In this document: piece by piece, positions 17,610-26,129 of the stretch | Position numbering within the stretch: the stretch's first letter is position 1 | How the letters are laid out: each line of letters starts with the position of its first letter | NCBI RefSeq assembly: GCF_000215745.1 | Contig: NC_015663.1 | Location: 3,410,001-3,474,000, forward strand | Direction: 5' to 3' | DNA length: 64,000 nt | From: Klebsiella aerogenes KCTC 2190 | GTDB lineage: Bacteria; Pseudomonadota; Gammaproteobacteria; Enterobacterales; Enterobacteriaceae | The notes under the pieces: model-generated | What the model saw: the letters and a program-made list of their open reading frames with translations, nothing else | Told to the model about the DNA's origin: nothing | Database searches by the model: none | Program-made: the position numbers and the translations under genes

Positions 17610-18086
17610 CGCGAGTTTTCCCGGGTAGCGGCTACGCCTTACCCGGGCTACGGTCCGAGCGACCTGCCTTTTATTTATTCACCACGCTGGCTGAAACTGC
17701 TGGTGTTGGTGGCCTCAAAATCGCTGAGACGTTCCCGGAAGGCCGGGGCAGCCCGCATGGATGCGGGCTGAGGGCCGTGTTTTGCAAGGACGCTGCCTCG
17801 GCCCGACCCGAAGCCTGCAGGGATAAGTCGAAGGTACCACGAAGTGGCGATTTTGGCGGCCAGAGCCCGGGAGTACAGAGGGCGGCGGCGAATGGCCGCC
17901 CTCTGTGCGCTCCCTGCGCCATGAGAGCCATAACGCAGAAGAAATATCGGGAGCGCAATGTGCTCTGAATTAACACAAAGCACATGTTTTTCCCGGACCA
18001 AAACCGTTGCAAACCGATGCGATATCTACATGAGCGTGCCATTGTAGCCCCGGTAAGCGCAGCGCCACCGGGGAGCGGCGGAGTAA
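17610..18086. repeat. Repeat-rich intergenic region between dmlA and yeaV
   Basis: No convincing gene lies here. It contains a REP-like palindrome (CCCGGGTAGCGG...CTACGC...CCCGGGCTACGG) at about 17621-17653. At 17659-17720 is a block with a second copy at about 38077-38138. A 10-bp hairpin lies at 17749-17770 and an 11-bp-armed hairpin (CAGAGGGCGGC / GCCGCCCTCTG) at 17876-17905. A REP-like GTAGCCCCGGTAAGCGCAGC unit lies at about 18043-18076. The 154-codon frame running across it from 17504 follows these palindromes and is not believed to be a gene. Confidence 0.7.
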
Positions 18087-19172
18087 TTACGCCAAAATGG
18101 CCTTACAGATAGCGTCGCTGACCTGCTGCGTTGAGGCGTTGCCTTTCATGTCCGGGGTTTTCGGCCCGCTGGCGATCACCTGCTCTATCGCCGCCAGAAT
18201 GCCGTTGTGCGCGGCATGGTAGCGCTCGTCGCCGTTTCCGAGGAAATCGAGCATCATCGCCCCGGCCCAAACGGTAGCGATCGGGTTGGCGATATTTTTA
18301 CCGTAGATATCCGGCGCCGACCCGTGAACCGGTTCGAACAGCGACGGGAAGGTCCGCTCTGGGTTCAGGTTAGCCGACGGCGCAATACCGATAGTGCCGG
18401 TACAGGCCGGGCCGAGATCCGACAGAATATCGCCAAACAAATTGGAGCCGACGACCACGTCGAAACGTTCCGGCTGCAGCACGAAGCGGGCGCAGAGAAT
18501 ATCGATATGCTGCTTGTCCCAGCGAATCTCGGGATAGCTTTTGGCCATCTCTTCCACGCGCTCATCCCAGTAGGGCATGCTGATCGCCAGACCGTTAGAT
18601 TTGGTGGCTGAGGTCAGCGTTTTACGCGGGCGGCTTTGCGCCAGCTCAAAGGCGTAGCGCAGGATCCGGTCAACGCCGCGGCGGGTGAAGACCGACTCCT
18701 GAATCACCACTTCATGCTCGGTGCCTTCATTGGCGCGACCGCCAAGGGCGGAATATTCGCCTTCAGTATTTTCGCGCACCACGTAAAAATCGATGTCGCC
18801 GGCCTTTTTACCCGCCAGCGGACAGGGGACGCCGGGGAACAGGCGCACCGGGCGCAGGTTGACGTACTGATCGAACTCACGGCGGAACTTCAGCAGCGAC
18901 CCCCAAAGCGAGATATGGTCGGGGACGGTATCCGGCCAGCCGACGGCGCCGAAATAGATAGCATCGAAGCCCTGCAACTGCTCGCGCCAGTCGTCCGGCA
19001 TCATCTTGCCGTGATGGGTGTAATATTCGCAGCTTGCCCACTCCATCTGTTCGAAGCTCAGCGACAGATCCCAACGCTGCGCGGCGGCTTGCAGCACGCG
19101 AATACCTTCAGGCAGAACTTCTTTACCAATTCCGTCACCGGGGATGGCGGCAATACGACAGGTTTTTTTCAT
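18087..19172 (-). CDS. dmlA: D-malate dehydrogenase (decarboxylating) DmlA
   Basis: Oxidises D-malate to pyruvate and CO2 with NAD+. The 361-residue protein belongs to the isopropylmalate/tartrate dehydrogenase family: AAIPGDGIGKEVLPEG at the start, VVRENTEGEYSALGGR, and the metal and substrate motif VVGSNLFGDILSDLGPA. The later FEPVHGSAPDIYGKNIANP is the NAD-binding signature. The ATG at 19172 gives the E. coli DmlA N-terminus (MKKTCRIAAI). It is divergent from dmlR, as in E. coli, and lies beside the carnitine genes, whose product would be D-malate. Confidence 0.95.
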   Translation of the reverse strand: MKKTCRIAAIPGDGIGKEVLPEGIRVLQAAAQRWDLSLSFEQMEWASCEYYTHHGKMMPDDWREQLQGFDAIYFGAVGWPDTVPDHISLWGSLLKFRREFDQYVNLRPVRLFPGVPCPLAGKKAGDIDFYVVRENTEGEYSALGGRANEGTEHEVVIQESVFTRRGVDRILRYAFELAQSRPRKTLTSATKSNGLAISMPYWDERVEEMAKSYPEIRWDKQHIDILCARFVLQPERFDVVVGSNLFGDILSDLGPACTGTIGIAPSANLNPERTFPSLFEPVHGSAPDIYGKNIANPIATVWAGAMMLDFLGNGDERYHAAHNGILAAIEQVIASGPKTPDMKGNASTQQVSDAICKAILA

Positions 19173-19275
19173 TCCGGTTCTCACTTTTTAGCGATGATGT
19201 TTGACCACCTGCCTATCCTATAATTGACTGGTTCATAATTAATCACGCTAACTGGTGAAACATAAAACACAGATC

Positions 19276-20250
19276 ATGAATAATCTGCCGCTGCTAAATG
19301 ATTTACGCGTGTTCATGCTGGTCGCTCGCCGGGCTGGTTTTGCCGCCGCCGCCGAGGAGCTTGGCGTCTCACCGGCGTTCGTCAGCAAGCGGGTTTCGCT
19401 GCTGGAGCAAACCCTGCATGTGATGTTGCTGCACCGTACCACCCGTCGGGTCACCATTACCGAAGAGGGGGAGCGGATCTACGAATGGGCGCAGCGCATT
19501 CTGCAGGATGTGGATGAGATGATGGACGAGCTTTCCGACGTGCGTCAGGTACCGCAGGGAACGCTACGGATTATCAGCAGCTTCGGCTTTGGTCGCCGGG
19601 TGGTCGCCCCCGCGCTGTCGGCGCTGGCGCGCCAGTACCCACAACTTGAGCTGCGCTTCGATGTCCAGGACCGGCTGGTGGATTTAGTCAATGAAGGGGT
19701 GGATCTCGATATTCGCGTCGGCGACGATATCGCGCCGAATCTGATTGCCCGCAAGCTTGCGACCAACCACCGTATTCTCTGCGCGTCACCGCAGTTTCTT
19801 GCCCGCCATCCGCAGCCGAAGCAGCTTAGCGATCTGGCTACCTTACCCTGCCTGGTGATCAAAGAGCGCGACCATCCGTTTGGCGTCTGGCAATTGCACA
19901 GCAAAGAGGGTCAGCACGCGATCAAAGTGACCGGGCCGCTCTCCTCCAACCATGGAGAGATTGTGCATCAGTGGTGTCTGGATGGGCAGGGGATTGCATT
20001 ACGTTCATGGTGGGATGTCAGTGAAAATATCGCCAGCGGCCATTTGGTACACGTGCTGCCGGACTATTATCAGCCCGCCAACGTCTGGGCGGTCTACGTG
20101 TCGCGGCTGGCGACCTCAGCCAAAATTCGCACCACCGTGGAGTTTCTGCGCCACTATTTTCAGCAGCACTATCCCCAGCAGTGTATCGTCAGCAGTGAGG
20201 AAAACAGCCGGCGACCAGCGCCGCCGGCGGAGGGCGTTACAGACGAGTGA
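19276..20250 (+). CDS. dmlR: LysR-family regulator DmlR
   Basis: Transcriptional activator of the divergent dmlA; in E. coli it responds to D- or L-malate. The 325 residues start with the winged HTH (NDLRVFMLVARRAGFAAAAEEL, VSPAFVSKRVSLLEQ) and continue with a LysR effector domain (LRIISSFGFGRRVVAP, GVDLDIRVGDDIAP). The ATG at 19276 matches E. coli DmlR; the in-frame GTG at 19255 lacks an upstream site. The 103-bp gap to dmlA should hold both promoters. The 3' end overlaps the convergent puuE by 14 nt. The C-terminal tail after VEFLRHYF is longer than in E. coli. Confidence 0.93.
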   Translation: MNNLPLLNDLRVFMLVARRAGFAAAAEELGVSPAFVSKRVSLLEQTLHVMLLHRTTRRVTITEEGERIYEWAQRILQDVDEMMDELSDVRQVPQGTLRIISSFGFGRRVVAPALSALARQYPQLELRFDVQDRLVDLVNEGVDLDIRVGDDIAPNLIARKLATNHRILCASPQFLARHPQPKQLSDLATLPCLVIKERDHPFGVWQLHSKEGQHAIKVTGPLSSNHGEIVHQWCLDGQGIALRSWWDVSENIASGHLVHVLPDYYQPANVWAVYVSRLATSAKIRTTVEFLRHYFQQHYPQQCIVSSEENSRRPAPPAEGVTDE

Positions 20251-21502
20251 CGCTTTGCAGAATCGTCAGCGCGCGGGAGAATTGAGCATCCGGGATGGTC
20301 AACGGATAGAGGAAGCGAATGACGTTGCCATACTGACCGCAGGTCAACAGCAGCAGGCCCTGCTCCAGCGCCTGCTGCTGGATTTTCTGCGCAATCGCCG
20401 CCGAAGGTTCGCCGGTCGCCGGATCGAAGAACTCGGCGGCGATCATCGAACCCACGCCGCGCGCTTCCACCAGCGCAGGACACCAGCCCTTAACTTCCTG
20501 TAGCGTTGCCAGCAGGCGCTCGCCGAGGAACTGCGCGCGCTCGCACAGCGCTTCGTTATCAATGATATCCAGCACCGCATGCGCGGCCGCCACCGCCAGC
20601 GGGTTGCCGGCGTAGGTGCCGCCTAAGCCGCCCGGCGCCGGGGCATCCATAATCTGCGCGTTACCAACCACGCCGGAAAGCGGCATGCCGCCCGCCAGGC
20701 TTTTAGCCATCGTCATCAGATCCGGTTTATCGGCATAGTGATCCATGGCGAACAATTTGCCGGTGCGGGCGAAGCCGCTCTGCACTTCATCGGCAATCAT
20801 CACGATGCCGTGCTCATCGCAGATGCGGCGTACCGCGGCAACCAGCTCTTTCGGCGCAACGTTAAAGCCGCCTTCGCCCTGTACCGGTTCGAAAATAATC
20901 GCTGCCACCTGTTTGGCTTCGATATCGGCTTTGAACAGGCGTTCAAGGGCGGTAATCGAATCGGCGGTGCTGATACCGTGCAGCGCTGACGGGTACGGCA
21001 CGTGGTATACCGAGCCGGGGAACGGCCCGAAGCCCAGTTTGTACGGCGCGACCTTACCGGTTAGCGCCATCGTCATATAGGTACGGCCATGGAAACCGCC
21101 GCCGAAGGCGATAACGCCGGGGCGTCCGGTATGGGCACGGGCGATTTTCACCGCGTTTTCTACCGCTTCCGCACCGGTAGAGAAGAAGGCGGTTTTTGCC
21201 GGGCCTTTGACCGGCGCCAGTTCGTTGAGCTTCTCCGCCAGCGACACATAGCTTTCATAAGGCACGATCTGATAGGCGGTATGGGTAAATTGCTGTAGCT
21301 GCTGTTCAACCGCGGCGACCATCCGCGGATGGCGATGGCCGGTATTCAGCACCGCGATACCGGCGGCGAAATCGATATATTCATTGCCCTCGACATCGGT
21401 CAACGTGGCGTTTTGCGCGCTCTGGGCAAAGAAGTTGCACATAACGCCCACGCCGCGCGGGGTAGCGGAAAGACGACGCTGATGGAATTCATTGTTGCTC
21501 AT
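20237..21502 (-). CDS. puuE: 4-aminobutyrate aminotransferase PuuE
   Basis: PLP-dependent transaminase converting GABA to succinate semialdehyde, the last committed step of the putrescine pathway before the dehydrogenase. The 421 residues equal E. coli PuuE. Visible motifs are the glycine-rich VIAFGGGFHGRTYMTMALTG, the aspartate in IADEVQSGFARTG and the PLP lysine in MTMAKSLAGGMPLSG. The ATG at 21502 gives the family start MSNNEFHQRR. It is the last gene of puuDRCBE, 46 nt after puuB. Confidence 0.96.
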   Translation of the reverse strand: MSNNEFHQRRLSATPRGVGVMCNFFAQSAQNATLTDVEGNEYIDFAAGIAVLNTGHRHPRMVAAVEQQLQQFTHTAYQIVPYESYVSLAEKLNELAPVKGPAKTAFFSTGAEAVENAVKIARAHTGRPGVIAFGGGFHGRTYMTMALTGKVAPYKLGFGPFPGSVYHVPYPSALHGISTADSITALERLFKADIEAKQVAAIIFEPVQGEGGFNVAPKELVAAVRRICDEHGIVMIADEVQSGFARTGKLFAMDHYADKPDLMTMAKSLAGGMPLSGVVGNAQIMDAPAPGGLGGTYAGNPLAVAAAHAVLDIIDNEALCERAQFLGERLLATLQEVKGWCPALVEARGVGSMIAAEFFDPATGEPSAAIAQKIQQQALEQGLLLLTCGQYGNVIRFLYPLTIPDAQFSRALTILQSVTRL

Positions 21503-21548
21503 AATAAACACCCTTTAGCAAAAGTTAATCACGGAACCGAACGGCAAA

Positions 21549-22829
21549 TCAGACCCCAAGGCGGTCGCGCAGGCTGTAGTAGGCGGCGCCCATGGCGGTA
21601 AAAGGAATTCGCAGGCTGCGCCCGCCCGGGAACGGGTAGTGCGGCAGTTTGGCGAAGGCATCGAAGCGCTCGGCATCGCCGCGCAGCAGTTCTGAAATCA
21701 AGCGTCCGGCCAGATGGGTGCAGGTTACGCCGTGGCCGCTGTAGCCCTGCATGTAGTAAATATTGTTATCGAGACGGCCGAATTGCGGCATACGCGACAG
21801 GGTCAGCAGGAAGTTGCCGGTCCAGCGGTAGTCAATTTTCACCCCCTGCAGCTGCGGGAAGGTTTTCAGCAGCTTCGGCATAATCAGCCGCTCGACGTCG
21901 TCCGGGTCACGGGCGCCGTAGACCACGCCGCCGCCGTACAGCAGGCGGTTGTCGCCGGTAAGGCGGTAGTAGTCCAGCAGATAGTTACAATCTTCCACGC
22001 AGTAGTTTTTCGGGATCAGCGAGCGGGCTAAGTCCTCCGACAGCGGAGCGGTCGTCACGACCTGAGTGCCGCACGGCATGCTGCGTTTTGCCAGCTCCGG
22101 TTCAAGCTTGTCGCCGAGATAGGCGTTACCGGCGACGATCACGTAGCGCGCGGTTACCTGGCCGCGAGCGGTACTGACTACCGCCGGGCTGGTGTGCTGA
22201 ATTCGGGTCACCGGCGACTGCTCATACACCCGGCCGCCGTTAAGACGAATGGCGTCCGCTTCGCCGATGGCGAGGTTCAGCGGGTGAATATGGCCGCCGC
22301 TGTGGTCGAGCAGGGCGCCGACGTAGCGGTCGCTGTCTACTTCGCGACGAATGGCATGGCTGTCGAGCAGCTCCAGTTGGGTATTGCCGTAGCGCTCCCA
22401 GTTGGCTTTTTGCTCTTCCAGCGTTTCCATTTGCTTATGGTTCATGGCCACAAACAGGCCGCCTGGGCGGTAGTCGCACTGGATCTGGTAGCGCTGGATG
22501 CGCTCGCGAATAATATCGCCGCCTTCGAACATCATGCTGCCGAGCATTTTGGCCGCATCCGGGCCGTAGTTCTTCTCAATAACGTCGATATCGCGGCTAT
22601 AGGAGTTAACCAGCTGTCCGCCGTTACGGCCGCTGGCGCCGAAGCCGATACGCGCGCCTTCCAGCACCACCACGTCGTAACCCATTTCGGCCAGATGCAG
22701 GGCCGAGGAGAGGCCGGTGTAGCCGCCGCCGACGACGCAGACATCACAGGTGATTGATTCCTCCAGCGTCGGGAACGGTTCATATTTATTGGCGCTGGCG
22801 GCGTAGTAGCTAGTGGTATGTTCAGTCAT
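21549..22829 (-). CDS. puuB: Gamma-glutamylputrescine oxidase PuuB
   Basis: FAD enzyme oxidising gamma-glutamylputrescine to the aldehyde with release of ammonia and H2O2. The 426 residues equal E. coli PuuB. The N-terminal Rossmann signature CDVCVVGGGYTGLSSALHLAE is followed by GASGRNGGQLVNSYSRDI, a DAO-family hallmark. The ATG at 22829 lies 2 nt after the puuC stop, giving tight coupling. It supplies the substrate for PuuC. Confidence 0.96.
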   Translation of the reverse strand: MTEHTTSYYAASANKYEPFPTLEESITCDVCVVGGGYTGLSSALHLAEMGYDVVVLEGARIGFGASGRNGGQLVNSYSRDIDVIEKNYGPDAAKMLGSMMFEGGDIIRERIQRYQIQCDYRPGGLFVAMNHKQMETLEEQKANWERYGNTQLELLDSHAIRREVDSDRYVGALLDHSGGHIHPLNLAIGEADAIRLNGGRVYEQSPVTRIQHTSPAVVSTARGQVTARYVIVAGNAYLGDKLEPELAKRSMPCGTQVVTTAPLSEDLARSLIPKNYCVEDCNYLLDYYRLTGDNRLLYGGGVVYGARDPDDVERLIMPKLLKTFPQLQGVKIDYRWTGNFLLTLSRMPQFGRLDNNIYYMQGYSGHGVTCTHLAGRLISELLRGDAERFDAFAKLPHYPFPGGRSLRIPFTAMGAAYYSLRDRLGV

Positions 22830-22831
22830 GA

Positions 22832-24319
22832 TCAAGACTCCAGAGCAATCCAGATGGTTTTCAGTTCGGTGAATTTTTCCAGCGCGTGCAGCGATTTATC
22901 GCGCCCGTTGCCGCTCTGCTTATAGCCGCCGAACGGGACGGTCATATCACCATCGTTGTAGTTGTTGACGAAGACCGAGCCGGCCTTCAGGCGGCGACTC
23001 ATGCGGTGTGCGCGCGACAGATCGCGGGTCCACACCGCGGCGCCGAGACCGTAGTCGCTGTCGTTGGCCAGCTGCAGCGCCTGTTCTTCGCTTTTGAAGC
23101 GCGTGACGACCAGCACCGGGCCGAAGATCTCTTCGCGGCTGAGGGTTGAGGCCGGGTCGACATCGACGAAAATGGTCGGGCCGACGGCGGCAGGCCACGG
23201 ATTTTTCCGCCCGTCGAGGAATAGCGTGCTTTTGGTTTCACCGCCGCGGATAAAGCTGTGCACGCTGTCGGCATGGGCGTTATCAATTAACATTCCCATG
23301 GTGGTATCGGGATCGAGCGGATTACCCGGCTGCCAGTTTTGCGCCTGTGCTTTCAGTAATGCCAGGAACTCGTCGGCGATGCTCTCTTCCAGCAGCAGGC
23401 GGGTGCCGGCGATGCAGACCTGCCCCTGGTTATAGAAGATACCGCCGGCGGTGGCGTTGACCGCTTTTTGCAGATCCGGACAGTCGGCGAAGACGATATT
23501 GGCGCTCTTACCGCCCGCTTCCAGCCACACGCGCTTCATATTGCTGTCGCCGGCATCTTTCAGCAGCTGTTTGCCGGTACGGGTGGATCCGGTGAAGGTG
23601 ATGACTTCAACGTCAGGATGCAGCGCCAGCGCCTGCCCGGCCTCGTGGCCAAAGCCGCTGATCACGTTTAACACCCCGTCCGGGAGTCCGGCTTCTTTCG
23701 CAAGCCCTGCCAGTCGCAGGGCGGTGAGCGGCGATTTTTCCGAGGGTTTGAGTATTACGCTATTACCTGCCGCCAGCGCCGGGCCGAGTTTCCAGCAGGC
23801 CAGCAGCAGCGGGAAGTTCCACGGCACTACCGCGGCAATCACGCCAATCGGTTCACGAACGATCATTGCCAGCTCGTTGCCGCCGGTGGGCGCGACCTCG
23901 CCATAAACTTTATCCAGCGCTTCGGCGTACCAGCGAATGGCTCGGGCGGCGCCGGGAATATCGTCGCGCAGGCTGTGGCGAATCGGTTTGCCGGTATCGA
24001 GCGTTTCCAGCAGCGCCAGCTCTTCACAATGGGTTTCCATCAGGTCAGCAAATTTCGTGAGAACCGCTTTACGCCGGGCCGGAGAGGCCTGCGACCAGTC
24101 GCCGTTATCAAAAGCCTGACGCGCGGCTTTCACCGCCCGTTCGACATCGGCTTTTTTACCGCGGGCGACCTGCGCTAATGTCTGCTGTGCGGCAGGGTCG
24201 ATAGTCTCGAAGGTGGTATTATCGGCCGCGGCGCAATATTCGCCGTTAATAAATAAGCGCGTTTCAATGGCCAGGTTTTTCGCTTTTTCCTGCCAGTAAG
24301 CCAGGTGCTGAAAATTCAT
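22832..24319 (-). CDS. puuC: Gamma-glutamyl-gamma-aminobutyraldehyde dehydrogenase PuuC
   Basis: NAD(P)-dependent aldehyde dehydrogenase producing gamma-glutamyl-GABA. The 495 residues match E. coli PuuC. Motifs: VVPWNFPLLLACWKLGPAL, FTGSTRTGKQLL, the general base in WLEAGGKSANIVF and the catalytic cysteine in FYNQGQVCIAGTRLL. Two adjacent ATGs exist. The second (24319) is chosen because it gives 5-nt spacing from AAGGAG and the E. coli start. It is separated from puuR by 249 bp, unlike the tight neighbours around it. Confidence 0.95.
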   Translation of the reverse strand: MNFQHLAYWQEKAKNLAIETRLFINGEYCAAADNTTFETIDPAAQQTLAQVARGKKADVERAVKAARQAFDNGDWSQASPARRKAVLTKFADLMETHCEELALLETLDTGKPIRHSLRDDIPGAARAIRWYAEALDKVYGEVAPTGGNELAMIVREPIGVIAAVVPWNFPLLLACWKLGPALAAGNSVILKPSEKSPLTALRLAGLAKEAGLPDGVLNVISGFGHEAGQALALHPDVEVITFTGSTRTGKQLLKDAGDSNMKRVWLEAGGKSANIVFADCPDLQKAVNATAGGIFYNQGQVCIAGTRLLLEESIADEFLALLKAQAQNWQPGNPLDPDTTMGMLIDNAHADSVHSFIRGGETKSTLFLDGRKNPWPAAVGPTIFVDVDPASTLSREEIFGPVLVVTRFKSEEQALQLANDSDYGLGAAVWTRDLSRAHRMSRRLKAGSVFVNNYNDGDMTVPFGGYKQSGNGRDKSLHALEKFTELKTIWIALES

Positions 24320-24500
24320 CATGACTCCTTAAAAACATCATCGGCAAAATATAGGGTTCGGCGTTTTCAGGGGCTCAGGGCGCAGGGCGTCCCCGGGGTA
24401 GAAAACCGTCTCTTCGCCATTCACTGGCGTTAATTATCTTTGGGCCAGCAGGAAATAAGATTTCCGCGCTGCGCAGGTATTATTACTGCGAGTTCTTCGC

Positions 24501-24562
24501 CGCGGCGGAAATATTACATCCGCCGCGACAGGCCTGAAGAAAGCCTGAAACCTGCTCAGGCT
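24501..24562 (-). promoter_or_regulatory. Two hairpins in the puuR-puuC gap
   Basis: In the 249-bp space between puuR and puuC lie two inverted repeats: CGCGGCGGA / TCCGCCGCG (24501-24527, 9-nt loop) and AGCCTGA / TCAGGCT (24542-24562, 7-nt loop). The second stands 7 nt past the puuR stop. They could end or attenuate the puuDR message, stabilise RNA ends, or mark a REP-like insertion. The remainder of the gap, 24320-24500, shows no gene. Confidence 0.5.
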
Positions 24563-24568
24563 AAGAAA

Positions 24569-25126
24569 TCAGAATGTGGTGGGGGTGTGGGCACTGATAA
24601 TGCGGCAGATACCTGCCGAGGTGTTGCTGAAGCTATGAGGGATGCCGGTATTAATGGCATAGCTCTGTCCAGCCACCAGGTGGTACGACTGACCGTTAAT
24701 CGTCAGCACGATCTCACCTTCCAGTATGGTGCCTATCTCCTCACCCTGATGCTTAATTCTCTCCCCGGTTGTGGTCCCAGGCTGGTAAGTTTCAAAAATC
24801 ATCGCCAGCGTACGGTTCGGATTTCCGTTATGAACCAGTTTCATTGAAACGCCCTGACTCCCCATTTCGATAAGATCGTCCTGATTAATGACGACCTGCG
24901 GCTCATCCGGCTTTTCGGGTTCAGAAAAGAATTCCGAGAGCGACAGCCCATATACTTTCAGCAGCTTTTGCAGCGTACTGATGGCAGGACTGACTTTGTC
25001 CTGCTCTATGGTGCTGATGGCACTATGTGTTAACCCAGACAGTTCGGCGGCACGACGCTGTGAAAGACCCAGCTGTTGGCGGATCTCTGACAGACGTTTC
25101 CCTGGCGCCAGTCCGTCATCGCTCAT
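24569..25126 (-). CDS. puuR: Putrescine-responsive repressor PuuR
   Basis: DNA-binding repressor of the puu genes, relieved by putrescine. The 185 residues equal E. coli PuuR. An N-terminal HTH (IRQQLGLSQRRAAELSGLTH, SAISTIEQDKVSPAISTLQ) is joined to a C-terminal cupin domain (IKHQGEEIGTILEGEIVLTI, NTGIPHSFSN). It is second in the leftward unit, 25 nt after puuD. Its operators are recognisable at 25898-25912 and 26071-26086. Confidence 0.96.
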   Translation of the reverse strand: MSDDGLAPGKRLSEIRQQLGLSQRRAAELSGLTHSAISTIEQDKVSPAISTLQKLLKVYGLSLSEFFSEPEKPDEPQVVINQDDLIEMGSQGVSMKLVHNGNPNRTLAMIFETYQPGTTTGERIKHQGEEIGTILEGEIVLTINGQSYHLVAGQSYAINTGIPHSFSNTSAGICRIISAHTPTTF

Positions 25127-25151
25127 ATTTGCATTTCCTTAACTGTAGTGG

Positions 25152-25916
25152 TCAGAGCCGCCGCTTTTCGGCGACATGGCTCTGACAGGCGGTGATAAAA
25201 CCATCAAACAACATACGCGACAGGGCGTATTCGCTACTGTTCCATTCAGGATGCCATTGCACGCCCAGCGCGAAAGGGTGGTCGTTGACGCTGACCGCCT
25301 CAACCAGCCCATCCGGTGAACGGGCCTCCACGCGCAGACACGAACCCAGCGTTTTTGCGCCCTGGCCGTGTAGCGAGTTTACCCAAAACGTGTTGCAGCC
25401 CGGTATTAACTGAGAAAGTAAACCTCCTTCCTGCACCTCCACCTGGTGGGACGGCGCATACTGCTGCTCCACCGGTAGTTCAGGATCTTCGCGATGCTCC
25501 AGCAGTTCCGGCTGTTCAAACAGACGACGATACAGAGTCCCGCCGGTGGCGACAACCAGTTCCTGCAGCCCTCGGCAGATGGCGAAAATGGGGATGCGCC
25601 TTTCGAGCGCGGCGTTAATTAGCGCCATGCTCAGAAGATCACGCCCGGGGTCGGCGTCAGGCTCATCGCCGTTTTCACCATAAAGGTGCGGCTGCACGTT
25701 GCTGGGGCTGCCTGGCAGGTAGATCCCGTCCAGTTTATCGACTAACGCATCCAGCAGTTCCGGCTCGGCCAGCGCGTGCGGCAGGGCAATCGGCAGTCCG
25801 CCAGCGTTAACAATGGCATTCAGGTACTTTTCTTGCAGAGTCTGGGTCTGGTGACCCTTAAGCCTGTTTCTACACATCACGACGCCAATAACTGGCTTGT
25901 ACATTATATTTTCCAT
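25152..25916 (-). CDS. puuD: Gamma-glutamyl-gamma-aminobutyrate hydrolase PuuD
   Basis: Hydrolyses gamma-glutamyl-GABA to GABA and glutamate. The 254 residues equal E. coli PuuD. It is a class I glutamine amidotransferase fold with nucleophile C114 in FAICRGLQEL and the histidine-glutamate pair in GVQWHPEWNSSEY. The ATG at 25916 has GAGGG 5 nt upstream; an earlier in-frame start would give four extra residues. First gene of puuDRCBE, divergent from puuA. A PuuR operator lies inside its first codons. Confidence 0.95.
   Translation of the reverse strand: MENIMYKPVIGVVMCRNRLKGHQTQTLQEKYLNAIVNAGGLPIALPHALAEPELLDALVDKLDGIYLPGSPSNVQPHLYGENGDEPDADPGRDLLSMALINAALERRIPIFAICRGLQELVVATGGTLYRRLFEQPELLEHREDPELPVEQQYAPSHQVEVQEGGLLSQLIPGCNTFWVNSLHGQGAKTLGSCLRVEARSPDGLVEAVSVNDHPFALGVQWHPEWNSSEYALSRMLFDGFITACQSHVAEKRRL
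25898..25912 (-). promoter_or_regulatory. PuuR operator inside the puuD start
   Basis: On the reverse strand AAAATATAATGTACA matches 14 of 15 positions of the PuuR recognition sequence AAAATATAATGAACA. It covers codons 2-6 of puuD, so binding would block both initiation and elongation. Confidence 0.8.
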
Positions 25917-26070
25917 GATCGCCCTCACAAAGTGGACTAAATTATGACCGCCTGTGGCTGATAAACGGCCATATCGTTCAATATTTTCTCAATCTAGCAG
26001 TGGAAATAGCCGTTTGCAAACTTAATTTAACATTTGACAAACATTTTGTTTGCATACACATTCGAAGGGT

Positions 26071-26086
26071 GGACATTATATTTGAC
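26071..26086. promoter_or_regulatory. PuuR operator upstream of puuA
   Basis: The reverse complement of 26071-26086 contains CAAATATAATGTCC, sharing the AAATATAATG core with the PuuR recognition sequence (about 12 of 15 positions). It stands 44-59 nt before the puuA start. A TTGACA -35-like hexamer lies upstream at 26034-26039. The site would let PuuR repress puuAP. Confidence 0.7.
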
Positions 26087-26129
26087 GTTTTCAGTCAGGG
26101 TCCGAAAACTAAAACAACGGCGGTGAATC

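Noticed and set aside
17504..17968. 154-codon open frame on the plus strand between yeaV and dmlA
   Set aside because: It runs through palindromic repeats and a block repeated elsewhere in the window, has no domain, and overlaps equally long frames on the other strand.
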